The notes: generated by a model from the sequence alone, not told the origin. A DNA stretch of 64,000 bases from Lentinus brumalis (GCA_001792895.1 MARA01000043.1:248001-312000); one strand, 5' to 3'. Positions 11,851 to 23,884 are shown, numbered from the stretch's first letter. Numbers and translations are program-made.

Positions 11851-12347
11851 TCTCTACACTTGCTGATTGCTTGTTCTCGTAAGGCCGCTTCGACGATCTC
11901 TTACTCGGTGTCCTCTCTCCTGTGTCTTTCATATTTACTCCAGACCGGTGAGTGTCCGAGGTGTGCACTGGGGACTGCGTCACCGTCAGGCGCAGGGGAG
12001 TTCTGACACGGCAAGGGGATACCGACCCGTGTACACCGTCTAGTGATTGTTCGTAAAGATGGCGTGTGCCCACGGTTTAGATCCTGCGGCCTTACCCTTG
12101 GAGGGTCGGGCGGTGGTGGCGGTCACAGTGCATACACCCTGACATTCATCGGGGACCCCTACTGTACCACTTGCTACCCATTCCTGCTTACATCCCTCCC
12201 AGCATCAGCTCTCTCTTGGGTGTCCTCGGATGCCCAGAGACCACTGTTCTCATTGACTAGTGTACTGCTTTGGTATAGTTGCGCGTGTGTGTATTGTGTC
12301 CGACATGGGGCTCGGCCCTAACGGGACAATAAATGGATTTAGAAGAA

Positions 12348-12360
12348 GAAGGCCTGGACG
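12348..12360 (+). repeat. Target-site duplication, right copy
   Basis: Second copy of the 13-bp duplication. MYND-1 exon 3 resumes in frame immediately after it with LLLEAT, matching MYND-2 at the same place. Confidence 0.95.
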
Positions 12361-13485
12361 CTCCTGCTTGAAGCCACGCCCGCGGATGCACGGAGGCGCA
12401 AGATCGGCACTGACGCCCTCCTCGTCGGAGTAGAGTATGCGGAGGTACTGATGAGGGAGGCTCCCCCGGATTCGCGCCAGTTGATGCGCGTTCTTGACAC
12501 GTATATCCTCAACATAATCATAGCTCGCGGTCCCGGGCTGTCCGAGGACCTATCGGAGCTCAAGGTACGTAGGCGTCGATTACCGCTTGTCTCGTCAGCC
12601 TCTCGCACATACCACCTCTGAAAGCCTTCCGCAGCCAGCGCTCGCGCACCTCGAGCGGACGACGCGCATCCTGAAGCACTTCAAGTACGAGCTCCCACTA
12701 CCGCAAAGGGTCATCGCGCATGAGCTGCTCCTCCGCCACTACAAGACTGGCGTCAAGTACTGGTCGGGCTTCGTGAAGCGCTTCGACATGCTGGACAAGG
12801 ACATGCAGACCTCCCCTTCCGCAGTTGACGAGACTCGTCCAAGTCACAGCCCTGTCTACGAGGATGGGTCCGTCGAGCGGTGGTGGGATCGCTCCCCGAC
12901 GAGGCAGAACCTGAGCACGCTCGTCCGCGGGCCCCTGCAGTGCAGCTGCCACATCGCCCATCAAGGGAGGGTATATATGGGTCCAGAGCTGGTCGAGATG
13001 TACAGCTGCTCTTGGTGCGCAACGGTGAGCTCCTTGGCAAGGGCGTGCCGCGGCTGCGGCAGCGCATGGTTTGTAGATCCACTTGTATGGCTGCGACCCA
13101 TCTGATTTTCTTTCGTTCTTCAGGTATTGCGACACCTCGTGCCAACGGGCAGCTTGGCCAAAGCACAAGGACGAATGTCGCAGAAGAGGGGGACGTTGAA
13201 ACAAACAGTCGGGGCCTACTCAGTAGGCCTACTACTTACACCTACTCGTTGTCCTACTCGAGCAACGCGACACGACCCAGCTCCAGCCCATGGACTATGA
13301 GGTCCAAAAACATACATTGCATTTTGTTAATCTAAATCTACAGTAGATCAGGAAGCTAAATTACAGCTGCAGCATCGCAGGCGATCTATGACTACTGGGA
13401 AGCCAAATGCGCATAAAGTCGTCTCGGTCTCGTGAAATGCGTGTATCAAACGTAGCAAGTGTCCATCCTCGTCCTCCTCGCCTTC

Positions 13486-15688
13486 TCAATTTTTCTTCCG
13501 CGCCGTGAACTCCAGCGCGATCTGCACGAACGGCCGTCTCCGCTCCGTCGTGTCAAACACCTGCGCATGGTCCAGCTCGGGATAGTACAGCACCCGCAGC
13601 CGGTCCTTCTCCCACCGGAACCGCACCGCGTCGATCTGCTCGCCCGTCAGATACTGCCACACCTCCTTCGCGTCCACGATCTGGTCCCGCCCGCTGAGCA
13701 CGACAGCGACGTCGTGCCCCTCCAGGTCCTCCTTCCACAGGATGTTCTCCGCCCAGAAGAAGTGCCGCGCGAGCGCGCGCGCGACGTCCGGGTCGCGGCT
13801 CGCAAAGTACCACAGTTGCCACTCGTTCGCCGTGCGCGGCTGCCGGTACACGAAGTTGTACGCGACCGCGGGCATGTGCAGCAGGAACGGGATCGGGTCG
13901 ACGAGGACGTACGAGGAGACGCGGGTCGTGAGGTGCGGGTCGCGCAGCATGTGTGCCGCGATGACGGTGCCGTAGGAGTGCGCCACGACGACGACGCGCG
14001 GGATGTCGTGGGCATCGAGCAGTTCGGTGAGCGCCTCGAGCATCTCGGTGCGGGACAGGGGCGGCTTGGAGATGCGCATGCTGATTGCGAGGTTCTCGAT
14101 GGCGATGATGCCGATGTTCGGGTCTGCTTCGACGAGGTCGCTGAGGAAGGACCTGTATGGCCACAGCCCGATCTGCGTGCGAGTCAGTACGTGTACACGA
14201 CCACTGCGAGGTACATACCCCGATGCCATGCAGGAAGAGAATTGGGTCCTTGTGGGGAGACCGGTGCGGTCTCAGCCAGTAGACCAGGTCCGGGTGGGGC
14301 GCCTTGTCGGAGAACGCGGTGAAGGTGCGAGGAGGGAAGCAGGTCGTCCAGTTGCCAGAGGTATAATGCCGGAACCCAGCACGCATCAAGTCGATAGCCG
14401 TGATGGTATCGACCACCGCGACGAGCTGCAGCGAGTCAGAACGCGGAGATCGCCATGTAGACGGTGGACTCACAAAGTACCAAAACAACGGCCTATGTAC
14501 CGCGTCGACCGGATCGAGCGTGACCTTCATGCACCGCACGGTCTGGTCCCAGCCTTCCTCCACTTTCCGCCCGAGCAGCTTCTCGATCTTGCGCATGTAG
14601 CCTTCGATCTCGTCTATCCACTCCTCCTTCAGGCCTTCCCTGTGTGTGCCGAAGACCGCCCAGAGGATCCACTCGACCATGTTCTCGCGCTTGATGCCTT
14701 CTGGAGGAGCAGAGAAGAACCAGCCGGTGGCCATCTCGGTGTCTCGCATTCGGGCGAAGCATTTTGCGAACAGTGACTCGCGTACTTTTCGCGGCGGCAG
14801 AGGAGGGCGGGCAACTTCCTGGGGAACCAAACGAACGTCAGTTCCTGTGTATCATCGCCCGCTTAGCCGAAGAAGTAGAGGTAGACAGTCCGCCAAGCTG
14901 CACAACGCACGGCAGAGCGATTCGTTGGGCGCGTCCTGCCTCGACTCAAAAACGGGCACAGGGACGAGACAGGACATAACCTGATAATTAGACTGCGTCG
15001 GAAGCTGCTCGCCGTGGCCGCTTCTGCCAATGTACGAGGCAATGTCCGCCTGTCGACCTGCATATATGCGCTCCTGCTGTCCAATGTTGGCCTCAATCAC
15101 TCGTAGTGATTTGAATGAACCGCGAGGCCAATTGCATCGGCACGGCTCGAACACGAAGAAGTGGCAGAATAGAGTGCTTTCAAGTAGTGACAGTGAGGCC
15201 ACTAACCCAACCGTCTATACAATCTTCACCAGAAAATTTAGCACCGGTCTCCGTTCTCGTTGACCGCTCCCTAACCGTCTGGGTCCGGCACTCATTTAGC
15301 CCTACTTATCTCCTGCATGGTTCAACGGTGCATATTAACGATGGAATATCCGCAACCCAGTCAGGAGATGAGAGAGTATCAGGGGAGTACCCGTAAAGCC
15401 AGAGAAATGTACTCAGCTACTGTCGCCTATTGCCACGCACGACTCAAGCAACGATGGAGATCGAGGTAGAAAAGGACTCACCCTCTGCAAAAGACGGGTT
15501 CTCGGAATGAAAACCAGCAAGTAGAAAGCTGCTTCAGCCACCGCGTAGATTCCCAGCCAGCGAGAGTATAAGAAATGTCCGTTGTACCAGCTCAGGCCGG
15601 AGTAGATGATGCTGAGGGGTGCAATTGACCGCAGACCGAGGATGCAGAGCCGTATGAAGACATATTCTGACCAGGAGTGGCCAATCAT
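13486..15688 (-). CDS. Alpha/beta-hydrolase fold protein with N-terminal membrane segment
   Basis: Exons on the reverse strand are 15482-15688, 14474-14818, 14219-14425 and 13486-14172; all junctions keep frame, giving 481 aa. Residues 1-65 are hydrophobic with one or two likely membrane helices (SIAPLSIIYS; YAVAEAAFYLLVFI), ending RTRLLQR before a proline-rich PPLPPRK stretch. The catalytic domain shows the oxyanion-side LFLHGIG, the nucleophile elbow AHSYGT (Ser), the acid in SGRDQIVD (Asp) and a late His in ELDHAQVF. The family includes esterases, lipases and epoxide hydrolases; the substrate cannot be told. The first intron is 663 nt, ten times the local norm. It is divergent from the BuGZ homologue, with 373 bp between starts. 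Confidence 0.85.
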
Positions 15689-16061
15689 GGTATCGTCGGG
15701 GTATTCGCAGGTTTGTTGTCGACAACGGGTATCGCGAGCTTTATATCGACGAGAGGGGTGTGGTCATCGTGGAGCACGACGTCGGCGGCCTCGAGGAGCC
15801 CCGCCGTTGTCCTGATCGACCCCGCGCGTCGAACAAGCTCCCGTTCCGGAACCGGCCCACGTGTCTTTTTAAGGCTCCGATTCGGCAAGTGAGCAGATAG
15901 GCGTGAGGTAGTTGCAACGCCGATGCGCCGACTGAACTTCCGCATTGCTCGCAAACTTTCCCGCGCCCTGACGCTCTCAACAACGCCGTCCACCGCCTCG
16001 TCCTCGACGCTACACCCCGCCCCCGCCCTCTCCTCCGCCGCGACAACGACTTGCGGACATC
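15689..16061. other. Divergent intergenic region
   Basis: The shared upstream region of the hydrolase (reverse) and the BuGZ homologue (forward). It is pyrimidine-rich just before the BuGZ start. No distinct element recognised. Confidence 0.4.
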
Positions 16062-17557
16062 ATGGCAAAGAAGAAGAACAAGCAGGTACGTACTTTCGCC
16101 AGACCACTGTGCTTATACTAACGCATTCCAGGTCCTCCGCCCGTGGTGCTGGTACTGTGAGAGGGAGTTCGAGGATGAGAAAGGTGCGTCCGACTCGCCA
16201 TTCGTCGCCAACAAGCATCGCTAACATACCCGTCAGTGCTAATGCAGCACCAGAAGGCTAAGCACTTCAAGTGCAATCTCTGCCCTCGTCGTCTGAATAC
16301 GGCAGGTGGGTTAGCCGTGCACATACAGCAAGTCCACAAACTCGAGCCAGAAAAGTGCGTATATGCGCCTTATTGACCCTGTCTATGCTCATTATATGCA
16401 GTCTCCCTCGAATCGAAAACGCGCTGCCGGGACGCGATGGGTACGAGGTCGAGATCTTCGGTATGGAGGGCATCCCTGCTCCCGACGTCGCCGACTATAA
16501 GCGACGTAAGGAGATAGAGCTAGGTCTTAACCCGGGTTCCATCACTCAACCACAGTCCAAGCGCCCCAAGGTTGAGAACCGTCCTCTCTCCGAGGACGAG
16601 CTCAAGGCGCAGCTCGAGGCTCACAAAGCTCTCATGGGCGCATCTGAAGCCGCAAACGCGCCTGTTATGCACGAAGGCGCCTCAGGTGCGGTATATGCTG
16701 CTCCGTCACAGACATACGCTGCTCCCCCCACTTCCGCCATTCCCCCACCGGTCATGTCGCCTCCTATGATGCCACCAGGTGCGCCTCCTTTCATGCCCGG
16801 AGTTCCGCCCCCAGGTTTCCCCGGTCAACCCCCCTTCCCAATGCCCGGCATGCCGCTCCCTCCAGGGTAAGTCTCACTTATATTCTCTTGTACGATACAC
16901 GAGTACTCACTGCGCCTCAGCATGCCTCCACCTCCTGGATTCCCACTAGCGCCTCCGTTCGCCGGCTCGCCTCCGCCAGGCATGTTGCCTCCAGGTGCAC
17001 CCGGTGCGCCGCCATTCCCTCCAGGTGTGAGACCTCCTTTCGCTCCTCCCTTCCTTCCCCCCGGAATGCCTGGGATGCCTCCCGGTTTTCCTCCTCCCGG
17101 CTTCTCTCCGCCTCCAGGTATGCCGATGCCTCCCATGCCTGGTGTAACTCCTCCGCCCCATGGTTTCCCGGGTGCTCCGCCCATGCCCGGGCAACACCCG
17201 TCTGGCCCTCCTCCTGGCCAGCATCCTCCTCACCAACAACAGCAGCAGCACCATGCGGCCACGGCGCCGCCTCCACTGCTGGTACTTCCGAATCAGTCAC
17301 TGGCGCAGGTCAATCCCCCATTCAAGAAGGGTACTGCCCTCAAGTGGGGCGACCCGAACTTCAATCCGGTCAGTTTGTATCTTCCAAGACTGCGGATGAT
17401 CGCTGACGTGTTTAATTCATCGCAGGAGGAGCGACGGTCGAGAGATCCCAAGTACTACTTCCCGCCATCGGCGGCCTCGAGCGAAGGGCCCGTGCCGAAC
17501 GTGTCTGCGCAAGAGATGCGGGGTACGAAACGCGCGCGGGCGGAAGACTTCCTATAG
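16062..17557 (+). CDS. BuGZ/ZNF207-like C2H2 zinc-finger protein
   Basis: Six exons: 16062-16085, 16132-16183, 16237-16354, 16402-16866, 16921-17368 and 17426-17557, all in frame, 412 aa. The start MAKKKNKQ is followed by two closely spaced C2H2 fingers (WCWYCEREF...H...H and [17 protein letters not shown]...H), then ENALPGRDG and EIFGMEGIP, signatures of the ZNF207/BuGZ family. The rest is a long low-complexity Pro/Met/Gly region with a short poly-Gln run and a basic C-terminus. Animal BuGZ binds microtubules and Bub3 and aids kinetochore function and splicing; the fungal role is inferred. I did not identify a Bub3-binding GLEBS motif. Confidence 0.85.
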
Positions 17558-18538
17558 TCGTCAAGCCAACCCGTGGACTAGACGCGCGAGGGAGGAACGA
17601 AGAAGCAAGGACGAACGACGTCGAGCGTCGACGCGAACGAGCGGATGTGTCACCAGTCCGTCCCCTCCACCCATGCTTTCCCTTTCCCACACGTCACTCA
17701 TGGTTGTTCACTCATGTCGTCGACGGCGAGCGCGCCGGCGCCGATTGGGAGAGGGTCATCGAATCATACGGGCAGTGGGTATCAAGGTCACGCGCGGTGC
17801 GGATCCTCTTCTCCTTCTTTTCGTTATCATACATTGCTTCACCATAGCTCGCCATACGTTAACTATGTACGGTCGGTCGGTCCCGTTTCTTTTCTTCTTC
17901 CTCGTCGTCATTTTTCCACCCCCGGGCCCCCGGCGTAGCAGCTCTCTCAGTATGTAAGAAAAGGTTTGTGTATGGACGTACTCTATATGCAGATGTTACT
18001 CACCCGCGCAATCGCGACGTGCTCGGATGCTTTGAGGTCGGACATCATCGAAATGTCGGTCGTCCTGTCTGTCATAGGTGATCGCTCTTGAGCTGACGGC
18101 AGCCACAGTGCGGTTGGGTATGCGTCTGCGCATGCGGGCGCAGGACACGGCGCGGAAGCAAGTCTTGGGTGAGCCGCTGTCATACATCTCTATGTTCTCG
18201 TCCATGCATTTGAATTCGTGTCGCCCCCAATTCGTGGCTCGCGTTGCCGTGGATCCTCTTCTCCATGGACTGTTGCTGTCAATCTGGCTACATATTCGGG
18301 GGACATGCTTGTGTTGTACGTGTACTCTGTCGGAGGGTGTGAATGTCAACAGGCGTATTGAACCCATTACATCAGTGCGACCCTTGCCGCGAGTTTGCGA
18401 TCGTAGTCCCGTAGAAATATGACAATCCGTCCGCCCAGTTGTGCCGTTGAAGGTTGTCGCACTACTGAGCTATGCGGAAAGTACTTGGGGTGCAGCAGAG
18501 TAAGCAAAGCCGGATTCGTCCACCTTCGAGCTTAAGCT
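17558..18538. other. Intergenic region between converging genes
   Basis: 3' flanks of the BuGZ homologue (forward) and MYND-2 (reverse). Pyrimidine-rich stretches lie near 17800-17940. No supported gene or RNA seen. Confidence 0.45.
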
Positions 18539-20910
18539 TCATCTCCGGCACTCGTCTCTGTGTCTCGACCAGTGCGTGCTTTGACACGAGCAGTTGCAGT
18601 ACCTGACGCGAGAACGTGAGATGTGTGTGGAAAGGACAAAGTCCAGAGAACGGATCTACGCACCATGCGCTGCCGCACCCCCCACACCTCCGCACCAAAG
18701 CACTCATCGCCCCGCACGACGCGCAGCGGTACATCCCGACGAGCCCCGGGCCCATATCTATCCGCCCGTGATAGCTGCCGTAGCAGCTGCACTTGAGGGG
18801 TCCCTGGACGAGCGTTTTCAGGGTCGCGCCCATGGGGCGATCCCACCACCGCTCAACGGACGGATCCTCAGGGCTCTGACTTGGGTGTCCCTCATCAACC
18901 ACGGGCCGGATGATCTTGTCTAGTCTGTCGAACCGCCTCATGAAGCCCAGCCAGTTCTTGACGCCGGCTTTGTAGTGGCGAAGGACCAGGTCGCGCGCGA
19001 CGGTCCTCTGGTCTGTCGGGAGTTCGTAGCCGAAGTAGTCGAGGATGCGCTTCGTGCGCTCGAGGTGGGCGAGGGTCGGCTGTCGCATGACCTGAGCGTC
19101 GTGGGTCTCAACGATTGCAGAACCCGATGCGGACGTACCCTGAGCTCTCTGAGATCCTCGGACAGCTCGTGCCCGCGAGCCGGGAGCGTATTGAGGATGA
19201 ACGCGTTGAAGACGCGCATGAGGTCGCGCGAGTCCGGGGGAGCCTCCCTCATCAACACCTGCGCATACTCCAAACCAATGCGGAGGGCGTCGGACCCGAG
19301 CCTGCGCCGCCGTGCGTTCGCGGGTGTCGCTTCGAGCAGGAGCGTCCAGGCCTTGGCGATGTGTCTGTCCATGAGGACCAGCAGCAGGTGGCGCCGCATG
19401 TACGGCGTGATGTGCCCGATCTGCAGCCCGTCCTTTGCGACCTGCAGGACCTCCTCGTGGTCCGCCGCGCGCATGCAGAAGATGACGTGCGCGTACGCGT
19501 GCTGTGGGTTGCGCGCCATCACCCTGCGCGCGAAGTCCTCGACCTCGCCGGAGGGTTTGGTCATGATGAGGTACTCGAGGTCGAGCACGTCCGCCCTGTC
19601 GAGGTCGGCCGCGCTTCCGCGGGGGTGCTGCCGGAGCACTTTTGCGGCGGCGGGCATGCATTCGACCCAGTCGGAGAATGGCAAGTCGCTGTCTTCGTAG
19701 TCTGGGATGTCGTCGTCGCCATACACGTATCGGCCCTGGACGAGAATGTCTGCCATCGTGCGCCCGAACTTGTACAGGCTCCGGTCATCGAGGAAGTCCC
19801 ACAGGAGCTCGAGGAAGTCCTCCGTGCACCGCCGCAGGAGCGTCGTCTCGCAGCGGTCTATCCCATACGACTCCATGGCGGCGCGGAGATCGGCGGGGAG
19901 GTCTTCGAGGGAGTCGTCGAACTCGAGTGGGGAGAAGAGGTCGGGCGTGGCATCCTCCAGCTCCTTGGGGTAGACCCCGAGGAACACCCACATCGCGGCA
20001 CAGCGCAGGATGATGTTCTCGCTCCGGGTCATCGCGCAGAACAGCTGGAGCGACGGCGTGAGGTCGTCAACCATGTCCCACGGACATAGGCGTGCGTGGA
20101 GCATGAGGATAGGTAGACCGTGGAGGATCAGGTTGTGGCTGGGGTTGGAGCGGCGGAAGATTTCTATGACGGCTTCCATCGACAGGGCAAGACCGCCGTC
20201 GGCGATACCTGGGGGGTTCTTGAGGGAGAATGGGGGATGAACGGCTTCGTAGCAGTGAGAGACCGCGATGACTCCAAATTCGCTGGCATGGGGATCTTTG
20301 AGATGCCGCTCCAGCACGACGATCATCGGGAGCATGTGGTGGCGCAGGATTTCCAACTTGACAGAGTCGCTCCCGTGACGCACGACCAGGGAGAAAAGCT
20401 TCAGAAGACACCCTTGATCTGCGTGGTCGACAGCAAGCAGTTCGGCAGTCCCAGCGAGGAGTCCTACATGGACCGATGTTAGCATCGAGCGCAGAGCATT
20501 GAAATTATCGAAAATTCCAGCACCTTGGTCAAGGAGCTTACGACAAAGAATCCCATCAGAGCACATGCCAGCCCAAAGGGCCAGCACCGCGTTGACGAGA
20601 GGGAACACATTTCGAGCATGCGCCGTCCTGTAGACATAGTCCAGCTTGCGGGATATGTCAGCGAAACGTTCGTGGGTTTCCCTTAACCCGCTCCTGGTGG
20701 TCAATCCTGGTGCGCAAGCGTGGTGTTAGTGGCTGATGGTCACGGACGCGTCTGAGCTGGTGGAAAACAATCGTTACTTGGAATATGCAGCACATCCCGT
20801 ACAGCACGGTTGCTATATTTCTGACCCTTTCCGTACGTTGCATCAAAGAGTGTAGTATACAATTCTTCGAGGTTTCGATCGCGGGTCGGCCCTGGGCGAA
20901 ACTGAGACAT
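18539..20910 (-). CDS. MYND-2: intact MYND zinc-finger family protein
   Basis: Reverse-strand exons are 20778-20910, 20524-20706, 19139-20463, 18664-19079 and 18539-18602. Introns are 59-71 nt with phases 1, 1, 0 and 2; the total is 2121 nt, 706 aa. The N-terminal module (residues 1-44) carries LEELYTTL and LHIPS. The body (about 45-550) is helical with a TPR-like look: ILHGLPILML, VLDLEYLIM, NPQHAYAHVIFCM, HEEVLQVAKDGL, APPDSRDLMRV. The C-terminal MYND finger has all eight ligands, with C-x2-C pairs in CASCG and CGGCG, then YCNCSCQ, W, H and C. MYND fingers bind PxLxP-type peptides; the partner is unknown. This is the best reference copy of the cluster. A poorer 3' acceptor at the fourth exon, giving four extra residues, is possible. 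Confidence 0.92.
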
Positions 20911-21360
20911 GGTGTTATGTGCTGCCGAGACTACTTTATAGCCTAGCGCGTCCTGGTTTTGAGATGAGGTTTTGGGAGCCCGTTGGTGTTCGTTATTGTT
21001 CCGCGGAGCATGGTGGTGGTCTACTACCTGACGGAGGCGCAGAAGGGAATTTACTGATAACATCATTTCCACGTGGTGGGGCGCCTACGTACTGCGCCCG
21101 GGGTCCGCAATCCTACGTACTCACGTACTACGAGTCTACGAGTACAATTCTCGCATCGGCGACCCAAAGAGAAGCATGAACATGATCTTTGTATGTTACT
21201 GGCTGGCTTCTGATACTGACTGGATCATAGACTTATCTCCACTGATCACGGGCGAGTCTACTTATCCGCGAGGCAGGAAGCTCGCAGCTCGAAAAACGCT
21301 GGCAGAAATACAATGAATCGGTCACCACTAATGGATACTACTCACTCACATACTCCGGGG
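20911..21360. other. Intergenic region, MYND-2 promoter side and MYND-3 3' flank
   Basis: No gene. It holds the TATA/shared block in front of MYND-2 and, at about 21010-21025, a CCACCACC-type run related to the block upstream of MYND-1 and MYND-3. Confidence 0.45.
20934..20957 (-). promoter_or_regulatory. MYND-2 TATA box with block shared with MYND-1
   Basis: CTATAAAG (20934-20941) follows directly after the 18-bp block identical to 4306-4323. The TATA ends only about 24 bp before the ATG, so transcription would start at or just inside the annotated start, or a very short leader is used. Confidence 0.45.
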
Positions 21361-23718
21361 TCAGTGTCTCTTGCAGTGTGCCTTGTGTTCCGGCCAGTGC
21401 GTCGTCTGACAAGTCATGTCGCAGTACCTGAGTGATGGAACGAACTTGGATGAGCACGAGTATATGCGTGACAAAATCATTACTCACCAAGCTTTGGCAC
21501 ACCTGCTGCATCTCTTCAGCATCGCAGTCGCCTTGCCGCAGGATGCGCACCGAGAGAGGACGGCGCAACCTTCGCCCATGCGTACACGAGACCGAGTGCC
21601 ACAGTGACAGGTGCATCGAAGCGGTCCTTCGGCGGTAGAACCAAGGTTGCTCTCGCCAATACGCAAGCACCACTCGTCAGAGCCAGGTCCCTGTATGTCG
21701 CCGGCGGGAGATGCGCAGCGAGAACCAACAGGTCGCTCGGCCGACATGCGCAGATGCCTGTCGAGCGCGTCGAACCTCTTGATGAGGCCGTCCCAGAGCT
21801 TGATTCCGCTGCGATAATGGTCGAGTAGGACCTCGCGGGGTGTCGGTCCGGTATCCCGAGGAGAGCCTCCGAGCAGCCGCAGTATGCACTTGGTACGCTT
21901 GTACAGCCGCAGTGAGGGCTATGGTATCAGATTAGTTGAGGCGGATGCTATGCTGGAGGCACAAGGCCGCACCTGAATATCCTTGAGACCCTTGCCGGAC
22001 TTCTCCTCTCGCAGGGTCAGCGTCGCCAAGATATGGTGGTCCAGCACAGTCACCAAGCTGGGCATGTCAGGAGGCGCCTCAGATACGAAGACGTTTGCGA
22101 GCTCCAAAGCATCCTGAAGACATTCCAGACCAACCGCACGCTTGTGTTCTTCGGAGGGGGACGCGTTGAGGATGAATACGAAGGCCTTTTGCACGAGTCT
22201 CGTCACCAGATTCGCCCGTATCCGTAAGCGAGCAGCCAGAGGGAGCAGCGGGATATTGAGCACCACTCCTCCAAGGTGTATCAACTCTTCAGAACTTCGG
22301 GTGGCGCCGTCGAACAAGACAAGATGAGCCCACGTGTTCAGCGGATCCCGCCCAAGGACGAGCTCGGCATACTTCGCTGCCTCTTCAGGTGCGCTCAGGT
22401 ACAAGTGCTCGAGGTGGAGGATGTCGGCTGCGTGACTGTCTCCTCGCGCACGGAGAGTATTGACCGCGACAGATAGGGCAGTGGCCACGTAACGAACGTA
22501 GGGAGTGTCGGAAACTTCCCAGTAGCCCGCGCAATCGAGGACGTCATCGAGATGCCGCCCATGTTCAGTGAGGAAGGCGACCATTTCGATCCCGAACTTG
22601 CAGAAGTCTCGGTGCCGACGGACGCCGCAGATGCTTTCCAATACTTGGCGTCCGCAGCTCATTATTCCCGTGGTGTGGCACTTGTCAGGGCCGTAGTCCT
22701 CGATCACTCGACGGAGTGCGGGTGGAAGACGTTCTGGCCGGATAGGCATAGGAGCCTTCGCGGTAGGGCCGTTCTCCTCGAATCGAATAGGGCCAACGAA
22801 CGTCCGCACCGCTAGAGCTCGCAAGCTAACATTTTCGCTGCACAGAAGAGCTGCGAGAAGATCGAGAGCAGGCGTCTTATCCTTCATGGATTCCCAAGGA
22901 CAACGCCCAGCAGCCGATACGATGACCGCAAAACTGTGTAAAATGAGGTCGTGCGGAGGACGAGGGGTGCTAAGAAGCTCCATGGAGGCGTCGATAGCGA
23001 TAAGCAACCATTCCGCGGCGAGGGTTTGAGTGTCGTCCAGCGTGTACAGAGAGTGAGACACCGCAGAGGCGAGCGGCTCAAGGAGTTCGAGGGTCGTCTC
23101 AGCAAGGGGCCTTGGGGTGAGTCGAGCCAACGCATCAAGGGAGAACGAGAGGACCTCTTGCTTGCTTGCGCGCTCGCCGTAACATGCGGCAAGCGCAAGG
23201 ATCTGGTAGACTGGTTCGAAATGCACGTCGATGCTGATATAGCTGCGGGCTTCCGGGTGGTATATCAGCTTGATCTTGTTCAAGAACCCTGAAAGATATT
23301 GCGCATGCAGTGAGAATAGGGCCGAAGAGCATCGAGAACAAATAGGTACCTTCCTGAAGGAGCTTTCGACACAACTCTGCGTCGACGCATATCGACCGCC
23401 AAATGTAGACGACCGCATTCAGGATCCGAGCATCCCGCCTCACCCAAGTTACAAAGAACAGGTCGTTGAGTTTCTTCGCGAAGCCAGGGAGGAGACCATG
23501 ACTCAATCTCAGTCCGCTCCGAGATAATAGCGCTACGTCAAAGGCCGTCAGCACCGTACCGACAGCTATGTACAATAACACTGACACTCACTCTGAGGTA
23601 TCCCGAGGTAGTGACACGTTTGCGCAATGAATGGCCGGAGATCATCGTCTGGGAATCCACGAAGATCTATGCACATCTCTTCATACAGTACATCTCCTGC
23701 AAGCTTGAGGTTGTTCAT
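21361..23718 (-). CDS. MYND-3: MYND zinc-finger family protein
   Basis: Reverse-strand exons are 23592-23718, 23350-23532, 21973-23288, 21488-21918 and 21361-21427, with phases 1, 1, 0 and 2; 2124 nt, 707 aa. Exon 2 is 183 nt, as in four other copies. The N-terminal module reads VLYEEMCIDL...YLGIP. The body keeps LILHSFAVIV, CENVSLRALAV-like segments, ILHLEHLYL and EAPPDMPSL but is more divergent than MYND-1/2. The finger is complete: CASCG, CSRCAKAW, YCDMTCQ, W, H, C. It is same-strand between MYND-2 and MYND-4; 450 bp separate it from MYND-2 and 446 bp from MYND-4. No disabling change seen. Confidence 0.9.
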
Positions 23719-23868
23719 GATCGATCACTTGTTGCCGTCCGATAAGTGAGAATTAAGTAGGCTGTGGGGTAAGGATCGTCTGGTCGTATACAAAGTTAGC
23801 ACGGAAATCCGCTTCTGTGCGACCTCTGAAGGCGTAATGTCCTGCTGGCGTACCTGCATATAGCGAAT

Positions 23869-23884
23869 GTGGTGGTGGTTGACT
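23869..23884 (-). promoter_or_regulatory. Upstream block shared with MYND-1
   Basis: Reverse-strand copy of AGTCAACCACCACCAC, 151 bp before the MYND-3 start; partner of 4195-4210. The remaining 23719-24164 spacer shows no gene. Confidence 0.4.

Larger units (their letters stand above)
5971..12347 (+). mobile_element. Full-length Tad-like LINE (non-LTR retrotransposon)
   Basis: A 6377-bp element between perfect 13-bp target-site duplications. It has a 140-nt 5' leader, a gag-like ORF1 with CCHC knuckles, and an ORF2 with APE-type endonuclease, reverse transcriptase, RNase H and a terminal CCHC-like motif. The 3' end has AATAAA near 12329 and a short (GAA)n tail directly before the right duplication, instead of poly(A). 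This domain set fits the Tad/I groups of fungal LINEs; the clade call is by layout only. It is inserted in MYND-1 in the sense orientation. The intact duplication and near-complete ORFs argue for a fairly recent insertion. Confidence 0.93.
4379..13199 (+). pseudogene. MYND-1: MYND zinc-finger family gene split by a LINE
   Basis: Exons are 4379-4520, 4586-4768, 4830-5970 plus 12361-12564 (exon 3, interrupted by the LINE), 12635-13068 and 13124-13199. Intron phases are 1, 1, 0 and 2, as in the intact copies. Exon 2 matches MYND-2 throughout (FADISRKL, GILCRKLLDQ). The body carries the family signatures FIIHGLPILML, LDLEYLI and REEVLQVAK. The finger is C-x2-C-x9-C-x2-C-x4-YC-x3-CQ-x3-W-x2-H-x3-C. 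Two lesions exist: a one-base frameshift at a six-G run (5591-5596), and the 6.4-kb LINE after the Trp-Thr codons at 5965-5970. Without the LINE and with that one base, all exons join in frame at about 726 aa, the family length. Copies carrying the insertion are presumably non-functional. Closest copy here is MYND-2. Confidence 0.9.
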
